Positions 1 to 8,221 of a stretch of 64,000 bases of DNA are shown here, piece after piece. The stretch lies in assembly GCA_937973685.1 (NCBI GenBank), contig CALJKJ010000003.1:1-64000 (forward strand). The letters are read 5' to 3'. A model generated the notes under the pieces. That model worked only from the letters and a program-made list of their open reading frames with translations. It had not been told where the DNA came from and did not search any database. How positions within the stretch are numbered: the first letter of the stretch is position 1; every line of letters starts with the position of its first letter. Position numbers and translations under genes: made by a program. The DNA is from an uncultured Flavobacteriales bacterium. Lineage in GTDB: Bacteria > Bacteroidota > Bacteroidia > Flavobacteriales_D > Crocinitomicaceae.

Positions 1-25
1 GGACATAAAAAATGAAATGATGATT

Positions 26-58
26 AACAAAAAAGCCCAGTCGTTAAACTGGGCTATT
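26..58 (-). terminator. Duplicated tRNA terminator hairpin (left copy)
   Basis: Stem AGCCCAG (34-40) pairs with CTGGGCT (49-55) and, read on the minus strand, is followed by a run of Ts. It is a copy of the terminator at 125-152 and would act on any transcript that reads through that one. Confidence 0.8.
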
Positions 59-63
59 AAAAG

Positions 64-98
64 TAGCGAGTCCGTCAACTGACGGATGAACTCGGGAC
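64..98 (-). pseudogene. tRNA 3'-end remnant with palindromic replacement
   Basis: The piece keeps the acceptor strand (agcgag, 65-70) and T-arm sequence (tgaactcgggac, 87-98) of the adjacent tRNA-Met. The bases between them are replaced by a perfect 16-bp palindrome at 71-86. It cannot form a normal T-arm. Read on the minus strand it would make a CGAG/CTCG stem topped by a TCCGTCA/TGACGGA hairpin. It is probably a by-product of the tandem duplication. Confidence 0.65.
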
Positions 99-120
99 AT
101 AAAAAATGAAATGATGATTA

Positions 121-155
121 ACAAAAAAGCCCAGTCGTTAAACTGGGCTTTTAAA
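121..155 (-). terminator. Terminator of tRNA-Met
   Basis: Stem AGCCCAG (128-134) with CTGGGCT (143-149), extended by A-T pairs to 125-152. It is followed on the minus strand by six Ts. It lies directly 3' of the tRNA gene. Confidence 0.85.
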
Positions 156-157
156 AG

Positions 158-231
158 TAGCGAGACCGAGAGTTGAACTCGGGACCTCAGGGTTATGAAT
201 CCTGCGCTCTAACCAACTGAGCTATCTCGCC
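158..231 (-). tRNA. tRNA-Met (CAU anticodon)
   Basis: The minus strand folds as a full 74-nt cloverleaf: acceptor GGCGAGA with TCTCGCT, D stem GCTC/GAGC, anticodon loop TTCATAA (CAU), T stem CCGAG/CTCGG with loop TTCAACT, discriminator A. CCA is not encoded. The base pair at the foot of the anticodon loop (31-39) is an A-C mismatch. The acceptor end starts with G1-U72 rather than the unpaired C1-A72 of initiators, so elongator Met is most likely. A tRNA-Ile2 with a lysidine-modified CAU is the alternative. Confidence 0.9.
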
Positions 232-293
232 ATTTAAGCAATTTTTTAAATTATCATTTTTGGTTATTCAACGACAAAACTACTTTGCGGGTG

Positions 294-324
294 CAAATAT
301 AGTGAGTTTTTTTAAAAAAACCAA
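294..324 (-). promoter_or_regulatory. Promoter of tRNA-Met
   Basis: On the minus strand, TATATTTG (301-294) matches the Bacteroidota -7 consensus TAnnTTTG, and TTG (324-322) lies 20 bp upstream. The tRNA 5' end is about 60 bp downstream, implying a processed leader. The promoter touches the 3' end of the neighbouring methyltransferase gene. Confidence 0.6.
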
Positions 325-326
325 TA

Positions 327-1076
327 CTAAGATCGGTCTTCTTCGAATAATAATTTTGTATGGTGTTTTAATGTTCTGAAAATCAAGCTCAACCCAAACG
401 CACCAGCAACCCAATATGCATAACAAATAGATGTAGGAACGTTACCACTTGTAAACCATTCGCGTAAAAACGCAATGAAAATAAACCCTAGCATCGTTGC
501 AGAAATTCCTGCATACTCACGACGCATGATTGTTTTCATAGAAAATGGAATAGGGGACTTCTCGTAATTTTTGAAACTTGGCCAAAAAGCAGGTATTGTA
601 TTGGACCAATTCACATAACTATCTCCAAATTTGCGTTCTAAAAAACGTTCTTCGGCAAACATGATGCGCTCGTAGTAAACCCAAAACAACAAACTAACAG
701 TTACAATGAACCAAATGTTAAATGTGAAAAATACAATTCCAATCCACATAAAATAATTTCCTAAATAGAGTGGGTGACGAACGGTTGAATAAATTCCTTT
801 TGTATTTAATGCTTCTGCAACTTGTTCTTTCGTGTTTCGCCCCGAAGTATTTTTGTTACTCGTGCCAATTGCAATAGCTCGAATTACCTGACCTAAAACA
901 GACATACCAATTGCGACTCCAGTAAACAAATAAAATAATTTATCATTACTTGTGATGTAAGAAACATCTGAAAAATAAACAACTGGAACTGCCAGTATGA
1001 ATAAAAAAACAGGGATTTGTCCTCTGTATTTAAATAACTTATTACCGTTATTTTCTAATGAATGTACTAATGCCAT
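327..1076 (-). CDS. Membrane methyltransferase, isoprenylcysteine carboxyl methyltransferase-like
   Basis: A polytopic membrane protein of 249 aa. The middle carries the signature of the ICMT/PEMT-type methyltransferase superfamily: RHPLYLGN near residue 100, a hydrophobic helix, then an acidic stretch YYERIMFAEERF and an FGDSYVNW segment, which in relatives line the SAM pocket. Other helices lie at the N-terminus (about 20-55) and C-terminus (about 190-235). The family methylates small lipid-like or prenylated substrates at the membrane; the substrate here is unknown. It is divergent from the START-like gene with 63 bp between the starts. Confidence 0.7.
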   Translation of the reverse strand: MALVHSLENNGNKLFKYRGQIPVFLFILAVPVVYFSDVSYITSNDKLFYLFTGVAIGMSVLGQVIRAIAIGTSNKNTSGRNTKEQVAEALNTKGIYSTVRHPLYLGNYFMWIGIVFFTFNIWFIVTVSLLFWVYYERIMFAEERFLERKFGDSYVNWSNTIPAFWPSFKNYEKSPIPFSMKTIMRREYAGISATMLGFIFIAFLREWFTSGNVPTSICYAYWVAGAFGLSLIFRTLKHHTKLLFEEDRS

Positions 1077-1139
1077 GAAAAAGAATGTGTATATTTCGAC
1101 TTTAAATTCTACTGCGAAGTTAACAATATAAAAACTAGT

Positions 1140-1529
1140 ATGACAAAAAAAGTGAAATTCGAATTAGAGTATGTGTTAAGAACATCAGCTAAAGTATTGG
1201 ATAAAGCCCTCACAACGCCAGACGGATTGAGTGAATGGTTTGCTGATAATGTGAAAGTTAATGATGGCGTTTTTACTTTTTTCTGGGATGGTAGTGAAGA
1301 AATGGCGCGTTTAATCGCAAAGAAAAATGGCGAAGGAATTAAATGGCAATGGATTAATGACGAAGAAGATGGTGCAGATACTTTCTTTGAGATGAAATAT
1401 GCAATTGATCAAATGACAAAAGCAGTAATTCTAACTGTATCTGATTTTGCTGAACAAGATGAAATGGACGAAGTGAAACGTTTGTGGGATTCACAAATCA
1501 TCACATTAAAAAGATACATAGGGGCATAA
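1140..1529 (+). CDS. START-like domain protein
   Basis: A 129-aa cytoplasmic protein without signal peptide that matches the small START-like/SRPBCC (AHA1-type) proteins common in Bacteroidota. It shows a LEYVLRTSAKVLDKALTTPDG opening, the helix-grip pattern GLSEWFADNV, and a long C-terminal helix DEVKRLWDSQIITLKRY. Such folds enclose a hydrophobic ligand or bind a chaperone, but the role of this family is not established. The gene stands alone; its stop codon lies inside a short terminator hairpin. Confidence 0.7.
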   Translation: MTKKVKFELEYVLRTSAKVLDKALTTPDGLSEWFADNVKVNDGVFTFFWDGSEEMARLIAKKNGEGIKWQWINDEEDGADTFFEMKYAIDQMTKAVILTVSDFAEQDEMDEVKRLWDSQIITLKRYIGA

Positions 1530-1542
1530 CACCCCTTTTTTT
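1521..1542 (+). terminator. Short GC terminator overlapping the stop of the START-like gene
   Basis: GGGG (1521-1524) pairs with CCCC (1532-1535) and is followed by seven Ts. The TAA stop codon (1527-1529) sits in the loop, so the hairpin begins inside the coding sequence. The T run reaches the end of the convergent M3 peptidase gene. Confidence 0.65.
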
Positions 1543-3229
1543 ATCCAAATAATTCTGCTCGTAACAAGCTAGCTAAGTTTTCAATAGATTTGGAAGAGAA
1601 ATCAAAAGATAATCCAGCTGTCTCGTAAATTGTAGGAATACTTTTTGTGTACCCTAATTGCAATGCCGCTTTATACTGTTCCAACGCTTTCTTAGGATTT
1701 TCTTTGAAATTTTTCCAAACTCCCAATGCACCAATTTGTGCAATTCCGTATTCAATATAATAGAAAGGAACTTCAAACAAGTGTAATTGACGGTGCCAAG
1801 AACTTTCACGCACAAATTCATAACCCGTATAATCAACCATCCCTGTACCAAAACGCGCACTAATTGCTAACCATTCTGCTGTTCGCTCTTCCGTCGTGTG
1901 TGTTGGATGCGTATAAATCCAATGTTGGAATGCATCTATAGTTGCAATCCATGGCAAAACTTTTACAATTGATTCCAATTGCTCGCGTTTAGCACGCATA
2001 CAATCGTTTGCATCACTGTAAAACTCATTCCATAAATCCATTGTAATCAACTCCATGGACATCGAAGCAAGTTCTGCAACTTCAGATGGCAACGATTTGA
2101 ATGCTGTCAAAGCTAAATCACGACTTAAAAAAGAATGTACGGCATGTCCGCCTTCGTGAACCATCGTTACCAAATCGTGTTGAGCACCCGCTGCATTCAT
2201 AAAAATGAATGGAATACCACTTTCGTACAAGGGATAATTATATCCGCCTGGTGATTTGCCTGGTTTCGAATCCAAATCCAAATAACCTTCTTTTTGCATC
2301 GTTTGCAAACACGAACCAAAATAGGGGTCTAATTGATCAAACATTTTGATAGAACCAGCTAATAATTCTTCTCCATTGTTAAATGGTTTCAAAGGTTCTT
2401 TTCCATCTGGATCAACATCGGAATCCCAAGGTTTCAATTTGGTTTTACCCAATTTATCTGCCTGTAATTGCGCTATTTGTTTCGCTAATGGTACAATGTG
2501 TGTTGCAACTGATTCGTGGAAATCCAAACAATCTTGCACCGAATAATCGAAACGACCCAACGATAAAAACTTGTAATCCCTGTAATCTTTACAACCAGCG
2601 TTTACAGCAGATTGATGACGTAATTGAACCAATTTAGTGAAAAGTTCATCTAATTTTTCGCGGTCTGCCACACGTCTATTGACAATCAATTCGTATACTT
2701 TCTGACGAATCGCAGCATCTGGATTTTTCAAATAAGTAGCTGCAACTGGCATGGTAATTTCCTCTCCGTTGTAGGTAATCATTTGTTGACCAACAATAGC
2801 GCCGTATTCTTGACTCAATGTGTTTAATTCCGTTTCAATTGAAATATTTTCTTCGCGGTACAAAGAAAGTGCAGTTTTTGTGGAACGAAAATAAATGGAA
2901 TATGCTTCGTTTTTCTCCAATTCAGCAACATAAGGTTGCGCCATCATTTTCTTGTTTAATTGGTCTTCGAAAGGAGCCAATTTTGGTTGAATTTCAGTCA
3001 CAAAAAAACGATACGCTACACCATATGATTCGTTTGCGGTATCAATGGTCATATTGATATATCTCCATGCCATATCTTCTTCCAACACAGCCTCTAATTC
3101 ACTCTTATCCAAAAGCCATTGTTCAAAGTCTGAAAGCGATGAAATCTTTCGATCCAACAACTCGTTTAAATATTGAACTACAGCTGTCCATGACGAACAT
3201 TTAAAATCGGTTGCAACGTATTTTCTCAT
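1541..3229 (-). CDS. M3 family oligoendopeptidase (PepF-like)
   Basis: Zinc metallopeptidase of the M3 (thimet/PepF) family, about 562 aa, cytoplasmic, expected to hydrolyse peptides of limited length. The zinc motif HEGGH is near residues 358-362, and a downstream helix SEVAELASMSMELI supplies the third ligand glutamate. Length and C-terminal block (PFYYIEYGIAQIGALGVW) are typical of the family. I place the start at ATG 3229; an upstream in-frame GTG at 3235 is less likely. The start lies only about 10 bp after the T run of the DUF5606 terminator. Confidence 0.9.
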   Translation of the reverse strand: MRKYVATDFKCSSWTAVVQYLNELLDRKISSLSDFEQWLLDKSELEAVLEEDMAWRYINMTIDTANESYGVAYRFFVTEIQPKLAPFEDQLNKKMMAQPYVAELEKNEAYSIYFRSTKTALSLYREENISIETELNTLSQEYGAIVGQQMITYNGEEITMPVAATYLKNPDAAIRQKVYELIVNRRVADREKLDELFTKLVQLRHQSAVNAGCKDYRDYKFLSLGRFDYSVQDCLDFHESVATHIVPLAKQIAQLQADKLGKTKLKPWDSDVDPDGKEPLKPFNNGEELLAGSIKMFDQLDPYFGSCLQTMQKEGYLDLDSKPGKSPGGYNYPLYESGIPFIFMNAAGAQHDLVTMVHEGGHAVHSFLSRDLALTAFKSLPSEVAELASMSMELITMDLWNEFYSDANDCMRAKREQLESIVKVLPWIATIDAFQHWIYTHPTHTTEERTAEWLAISARFGTGMVDYTGYEFVRESSWHRQLHLFEVPFYYIEYGIAQIGALGVWKNFKENPKKALEQYKAALQLGYTKSIPTIYETAGLSFDFSSKSIENLASLLRAELFG

Positions 3230-3238
3230 TTTCACTCA

Positions 3239-3266
3239 TAAAAAAAGGTCGCCAAATTGACGACCT
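3239..3266 (-). terminator. Terminator of the DUF5606 gene
   Basis: On the minus strand AGGTCG pairs with CGACCT (3246-3251 with 3261-3266) and is followed by seven Ts. It ends about 10 bp before the M3 peptidase start codon. Confidence 0.75.
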
Positions 3267-3285
3267 CAATTGTTATTTTGTATAA

Positions 3286-3849
3286 TTATTTTCCTCTGCT
3301 TGATCCTGTTTTAGGAGCAGCAACTTTTTTAGCTGAACTTGTTTTGGAAGCAGCTTTAGGAGTCGTTGCTTTGTCTGCTGTTTTTTTAGGAGCAGCTTTT
3401 TTAGCAGGTGCTTTTTTTACTACTTCTTCTGTTGTTTCAGCAGCAGGAGTTTCTTCTTTCGTTTCTTCCACTTTCAATTCACCTGCTTTGTGCAATAAAT
3501 TGTACCATTGAAATAATTTCTTAATATCTGAACCGTAAACACGCTCTTGATCGTAAGAAGGAAGTATTTCTAACAAATAGGCTTGTAATTTTTTCGCGTC
3601 TTCTTTGTGTGAAATTGTTTCACCACCATTTTCTTTTTCAAAAATAGTTTTGTAAATCTCACGCAAAGGTTTATCGTCATCATACGTATAAATTGAAATG
3701 TCATCCAAAGCAGAAATACGGTCCGTAGAATATGCTGGAACGCGTTTTTTATCTTCTAATGACTCAACAATAATGTTGTTCTTACCTTGAGCTATTACCT
3801 TAAATAGTCCTGGTTTTCCTGAAATTGCGATAATACCTGTTAAATTCAT
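3286..3849 (-). CDS. DUF5606 family protein with basic Lys/Ala-rich tail
   Basis: The first 125 or so residues match the DUF5606 proteins found across Bacteroidota (opening LTGIIAISGKPGLFKV, then NNIIVESLEDKKR). The function of that family is unknown. From about residue 130 the protein becomes a low-complexity tail rich in K, A, P and T (for example KKAPAKKAAPKK), resembling histone-H1-like tails. A nucleic-acid contact for the tail is inference only. No signal peptide is present. Confidence 0.75.
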   Translation of the reverse strand: MNLTGIIAISGKPGLFKVIAQGKNNIIVESLEDKKRVPAYSTDRISALDDISIYTYDDDKPLREIYKTIFEKENGGETISHKEDAKKLQAYLLEILPSYDQERVYGSDIKKLFQWYNLLHKAGELKVEETKEETPAAETTEEVVKKAPAKKAAPKKTADKATTPKAASKTSSAKKVAAPKTGSSRGK

Positions 3850-3895
3850 TCGTTTCTATTTGACTCCAAAAATAAGCGTTCTTTTTAATTTCAAA

Positions 3896-6448
3896 CTACT
3901 TCTTGATAAATTTTAAACAGTTACTACTTGTTTCAGTAACGATATCCATGAAATAAACACCTGGTTCTAACTGTGAAACCTCTATTAGATTATCATCAAA
4001 CACATTAACAGTCAATTGCTTACCATTTGCATCAAAAACACAAAGCGCTGCAATTGGTTGACTTAATTTAAGTTGAATAAAATCTTCAGCTGGATTTGGA
4101 AAAAGCATCAAATCGACTGAATTTTCAGTAATTCCTAAACTTGGATTGTACGGAAGTGATTCGTTTGCACATCCAGAAGGGCTTGTCGCAACTACCGTAA
4201 AAAAGGAACTAGATGGCAACGAAATTTGTAAGGTATCATTTGTCGCGTTTAAAAGTGGCTGTCCATTTTCAAACCATTGTAGTTGTGGATAATCTTGTGT
4301 CGAGAGCGTTGTTCCATTCACTGTTAATATTGGTTGAGTAGGAACATCACCAATTACAGCTAAAAGTGTGTCAGAATAAACCACACAACCCAATGTATCG
4401 CGAGCAATGAATGATAAATTGGTTGAAGTACTCAAATGTGTAACTAAACTCGTATCTCCTGAACTCCAGAGAATACTTTCAAGCGTTAAATTAGATACAG
4501 GAACATAACTGTCTTCCAAACAAAAGGTTGAGGGACCATTTACACTAGCAGTCCCATTACTTAACAATAACAACGCCAAGGCGTCTGCCTTTCCATATCC
4601 ATAAGCATAATTAGGCGTTGTTCCTGTAAAAGCATCTGATGTACTTGTTTGAAGCAAATCATCCTTGAACGTTTGATAAGTTCCTTTTGAACATTTTTCC
4701 AAATACAAAGCAGCAATCCCAGCTATTACTGGTGAAGCCATTGAAGTTCCTCCATTGCGCACATGCAAGCCATCACTATCAACAGAAGTATAATATAATG
4801 GTGTGTTTAATATCCAATTAGGTCCCGCACTTAATGACACATCTCCACAAGCTGAAACATCTGGTTTTACTAATCCTTTTCGAGATGGTCCTTTGGAAGA
4901 ATTTGGACTCAATTGACCTACAGTTGCATTATAAGTTGCAGGAACATTGTAAAGATTTCCATTCTTATCAATATGGTTCAACCGATTGCGTATATTTCCA
5001 ACAGAAATAACCTTCTCAGAACAATTCCACGAAGAAACGATAGTTTGTAATGTGTCTGGAAAATTATAGTGTACGATTCTTGGATAAACAGCAGGTGAGG
5101 GAAGTGTTTGGACAATATTATTCAACCCAATTGTTGTTGAACCAGTCCACGCATCATACATGCCTGAACCTTTTGTTTTGAATGAATAGATATAATTGGT
5201 TGAATCAACTTGCGAGAAAAAAATTTCTAAATGAACGTTATTTCCTATTTGTTCCGGATAAATTTCGATAGTAGCTATGCGGTTCCCATTACGCCACAAC
5301 GTATCGTAAATTGTTGAAGTTAAATTACTGGTAGCAGAACGAAAAATTGTTGTCGCTCGTTCTCTGTAGGTTCCGGAAGATTTATTTGCTCCAAATGAAT
5401 AACTCCATGTAGCATCCGTAATATCTGCCCAAACATCTGCGTAAACTGTATTTGCGCCAAGTTGACTGGTAGGATTTGGTTGAATCCAAAAGAAAGAAGT
5501 ATCACTTGTTACAAAATCACGCACATGGTATTTTCCCCAAGAGCCTGCATTTCCAGCTGCACAAACGATAATTCGTCCTGGTTTTTCGTCGAGCAATGTT
5601 TCCATTAATTCGGAAGCAGGATCATCACCATCATGACTTCCTAAATAAGATCCCACAGATAGGTTAACAACAGCTGGGACACCCAATGAATCTGCTTTTT
5701 TGAACACAAAATCACACGCATCAGCAACTGTCAATGTCCAATTAGGTAAATTGAAATTGGTTTCAATCATGATAATATTAGCTTCAGGCGCCATTCCTTT
5801 TTGTTTTCCATTAGCCAATCCATTAGATGTAGCAACACCTGCAACAGAAGTTCCATGAGCTGAACTTTCCTCCGTACTGGTGCAAATTCCATTTTGTATT
5901 TCTTGATTATTCCATACTTGACCGTATCCGTATGGTAGAGGAGTTCTATTAGGGTCAACTGGTAAATTATGGTCCCAGTAATACAACACACGCGATTGAC
6001 CGTTAGGCGCAATAAAATCGGGATGCGTGTAATCAATTCCTTGATCGACAAATCCTATAATCACATCTTTTCCAGTGAATGGAACTTGCAAACCTCCTGC
6101 TCCTTGATGTACTAAATCAACTTTATGCTTTAACAAAGTCGTGTCATTAAGTGCTTGGGGTAATGAAAATTCAAAATAAAATTGCTCAATTAGTCCGCTT
6201 TTTTGCACAGATGATATCCATGATGGAGAAGCTTGAATGAAAATCCAATTTTTAGTTACCGATTTTACTGAAACCTCTTTAGTATTTAATAATACCGGTA
6301 AAACGTTCGTATTATAAGGAACTGAAAATGCAATTTTTTCAGTGGGTGAAGTAGCTAATAATTGTTTGAATCTGAAATTATCAGTCTGTCCAAATGACTG
6401 AAAAACAACAGCTAGCGCCATTGAAAGAAATAGAATAATGTGTTTCAT
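3896..6448 (-). CDS. Secreted S8 subtilisin-like protease with T9SS sorting domain
   Basis: An 850-aa exported serine protease. A signal peptide (about 1-20) is followed by a short pro-region and an S8 catalytic domain: Asp135 in VDQGID, His198 in HGTSVAG, oxyanion Asn300 in AAGN and Ser569 in GGTSMASP. A beta-rich insert (about 320-470) separates the oxyanion and serine motifs. After about residue 640 come Ig-like segments and a C-terminal type A T9SS sorting domain (FPNPAEDF, ending LKFIKK). Export through the outer membrane and cell-surface anchoring or release are expected. It is divergent from a second subtilase 134 bp away. Confidence 0.9.
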   Translation of the reverse strand: MKHIILFLSMALAVVFQSFGQTDNFRFKQLLATSPTEKIAFSVPYNTNVLPVLLNTKEVSVKSVTKNWIFIQASPSWISSVQKSGLIEQFYFEFSLPQALNDTTLLKHKVDLVHQGAGGLQVPFTGKDVIIGFVDQGIDYTHPDFIAPNGQSRVLYYWDHNLPVDPNRTPLPYGYGQVWNNQEIQNGICTSTEESSAHGTSVAGVATSNGLANGKQKGMAPEANIIMIETNFNLPNWTLTVADACDFVFKKADSLGVPAVVNLSVGSYLGSHDGDDPASELMETLLDEKPGRIIVCAAGNAGSWGKYHVRDFVTSDTSFFWIQPNPTSQLGANTVYADVWADITDATWSYSFGANKSSGTYRERATTIFRSATSNLTSTIYDTLWRNGNRIATIEIYPEQIGNNVHLEIFFSQVDSTNYIYSFKTKGSGMYDAWTGSTTIGLNNIVQTLPSPAVYPRIVHYNFPDTLQTIVSSWNCSEKVISVGNIRNRLNHIDKNGNLYNVPATYNATVGQLSPNSSKGPSRKGLVKPDVSACGDVSLSAGPNWILNTPLYYTSVDSDGLHVRNGGTSMASPVIAGIAALYLEKCSKGTYQTFKDDLLQTSTSDAFTGTTPNYAYGYGKADALALLLLSNGTASVNGPSTFCLEDSYVPVSNLTLESILWSSGDTSLVTHLSTSTNLSFIARDTLGCVVYSDTLLAVIGDVPTQPILTVNGTTLSTQDYPQLQWFENGQPLLNATNDTLQISLPSSSFFTVVATSPSGCANESLPYNPSLGITENSVDLMLFPNPAEDFIQLKLSQPIAALCVFDANGKQLTVNVFDDNLIEVSQLEPGVYFMDIVTETSSNCLKFIKK

Positions 6449-6582
6449 AATAGGTTTTAAACAAATTTACTTGCTAAAAGTTGAAAAACTTACAGGTTAA
6501 ATTAATAAAAATAAACGCATTATTGTGAACAATTAACGATATTTGTTTTACAAGATTATAAATCGAATTAACAATATACACT

Positions 6583-8166
6583 ATGAAAAAAAGAATAATC
6601 GCATTATCGTTTGCGTTATTTTCGTTCGGAATCATGAACGTGATTTATGGACAAACAGCACCAGATGCCAAAATTGTTAACTGGTACAATGGAAAAAATC
6701 CCGGAATGAATACCGAAAAAGCTTATGCAGCTTTAAAAAACAATAAATCAACGACTGTAATTGTTGCTGTTATTGACTCAGGTATTGATATCGAACACAA
6801 AGATTTACAAGGTAAAATCTGGGTAAACGAAGATGAAATTCCAAACAACGGAATTGATGACGATAAAAACGGATATATTGATGATGTTCATGGTTGGAGT
6901 TTCTTAGGAAGTTCAAACGGAACTAACCAACAATATGCACGTCTCGAAAAAACTCGTTTATTAGCTAGTCTTTCCAATCGTTTTTATGGAAAAGAATCAG
7001 GTCAAATCGCTGCAGCTGATAGAGCTGATTATGATTTGTTCGTCAAATTACAAAAAGAGATCAAACAAGAATTAGAAGAATCAACTGCTAACTTAAACTA
7101 TTACAAGCAGTTGAAAGATATGTTACCTGGAGCTAAAAAAGAAATTGAGGCGAAAATTGGTGCAAACTTTACTGTTGAAGATGTTAAAAAATGGACACCT
7201 GCATCCGATAAAGAAGCGAAACTAAAGCGTATTGCAAATGGTATCGCAACAGGCCAATTGACAATTGAAGCACTTAATGAAGGTATCGCTCATTTTGAAG
7301 CACAAGTCAATTATCAATTAAATACTTCCTACAATGACCGTGAGTTCATTGGCGACAATGCTGATGACATGAACGATATTCATTATGGTTCTAACGATGT
7401 TGAAGGACCAGACGCATTGCATGGAACACACGTTGGTGGAATCATTGGATCAATCAGAGGAAACAACCTTGGAGGTGATGGTGTTTGTGACAATGTAAAA
7501 TTAATGTCATTACGTGCCGTTCCAGATGGTGACGAACAAGACAAAGATATTGCGTTGGCAATTCGTTATGCAGTAGACAATGGTGCTCAAATCATTAATA
7601 TGTCTTTTGGAAAATCGTACTCGATGCACCAAAAAGAAGTATACGAAGCATTTGCTTATGCTGATTCAAAAGGTGTTTTATTGATTCACGCTGCAGGAAA
7701 TGACGCTGCAAATGTTGATGCAACAGACAACTTTCCAACAAGCGCGTATTCGTTCCAAACGAAAAAACTGAATCATTACTTAACTATTGGTGCCTCTACT
7801 AAATATGCAAAAGGTTTGCTAGCTGCCGATTTTTCCAATTATGGTAAAACGAAAGTTGATGTGTTCGCGCCTGGATATGAAATATACAATTCAGTTCCAC
7901 AAAGCGATTACCAAACGTTAGCTGGAACTTCTATGGCTTCACCAATGGTTGCTGGAGCTGCTGCATTTTTAAAATCGTACTTCCCAAGTTTGTCAATGGC
8001 ACAAATCAAAGAGGTATTATTGAAATCGGCAAAAAGCTACAAAGGTGCAAAAGTTAACTTACCAGGAACAGAAGAGAAAGTTGATTTTGCAGATCTTTCT
8101 GTAACTGGCGCTGTTATCGATCTTGCAGCGGCTGTTAAACTATGTAAATCATTGACTTCGAAATAA
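6583..8166 (+). CDS. Secreted S8 subtilisin-like protease with helical insert
   Basis: A 527-aa exported protease with an N-terminal signal peptide ending near FGIMNVIYGQ. The triad is Asp65 (VIDSGID), His280 (HGTHVGG) and Ser450 (GTSMASP), with oxyanion Asn373 (AAGND). An insert of about 150 residues (110-265), charged and mostly helical, separates Asp and His. That is far longer than in subtilisin. Unlike its divergent neighbour it has no T9SS domain, so it should stay in the periplasm or leave by another route. A terminator follows directly. Confidence 0.9.
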   Translation: MKKRIIALSFALFSFGIMNVIYGQTAPDAKIVNWYNGKNPGMNTEKAYAALKNNKSTTVIVAVIDSGIDIEHKDLQGKIWVNEDEIPNNGIDDDKNGYIDDVHGWSFLGSSNGTNQQYARLEKTRLLASLSNRFYGKESGQIAAADRADYDLFVKLQKEIKQELEESTANLNYYKQLKDMLPGAKKEIEAKIGANFTVEDVKKWTPASDKEAKLKRIANGIATGQLTIEALNEGIAHFEAQVNYQLNTSYNDREFIGDNADDMNDIHYGSNDVEGPDALHGTHVGGIIGSIRGNNLGGDGVCDNVKLMSLRAVPDGDEQDKDIALAIRYAVDNGAQIINMSFGKSYSMHQKEVYEAFAYADSKGVLLIHAAGNDAANVDATDNFPTSAYSFQTKKLNHYLTIGASTKYAKGLLAADFSNYGKTKVDVFAPGYEIYNSVPQSDYQTLAGTSMASPMVAGAAAFLKSYFPSLSMAQIKEVLLKSAKSYKGAKVNLPGTEEKVDFADLSVTGAVIDLAAAVKLCKSLTSK

Positions 8167-8187
8167 TTAATTATCAATTAACACAAA

Positions 8188-8217
8188 ATACCGTCAATTT
8201 TGGCGGTATTTTTTTTT
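8188..8217 (+). terminator. Terminator after the second subtilase
   Basis: ATACCGTC (8188-8195) pairs with GGCGGTAT (8202-8209) including one G-T pair, followed by nine Ts. The next gene starts four bases after the T run, leaving no room for an ordinary promoter between them. Confidence 0.8.
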
Positions 8218-8221
8218 GCTT

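Larger units (their letters stand above)
1..164. repeat. 94-bp tandem duplication beside tRNA-Met
   Basis: Bases 1-70 and 95-164 are the same sequence at an offset of 94, with one difference (A56 against T150). Each copy holds a spacer, a terminator hairpin and the acceptor end of the tRNA read on the minus strand. In the right copy the tRNA is complete; in the left copy only a damaged piece remains. The window begins exactly where a unit begins (ggacat), so more units may lie upstream out of view. Confidence 0.9.

Noticed and set aside
158..231. Initiator tRNA-fMet
   Set aside because: The acceptor has a G1-U72 pair rather than an unpaired C1-A72, and the anticodon stem lacks the three G-C pairs of initiators.
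3257..3511. Hydrophobic Ala/Val/Leu-rich 84-codon frame
   Set aside because: It is the reverse reading of the Lys/Ala-rich tail codons of the DUF5606 gene.
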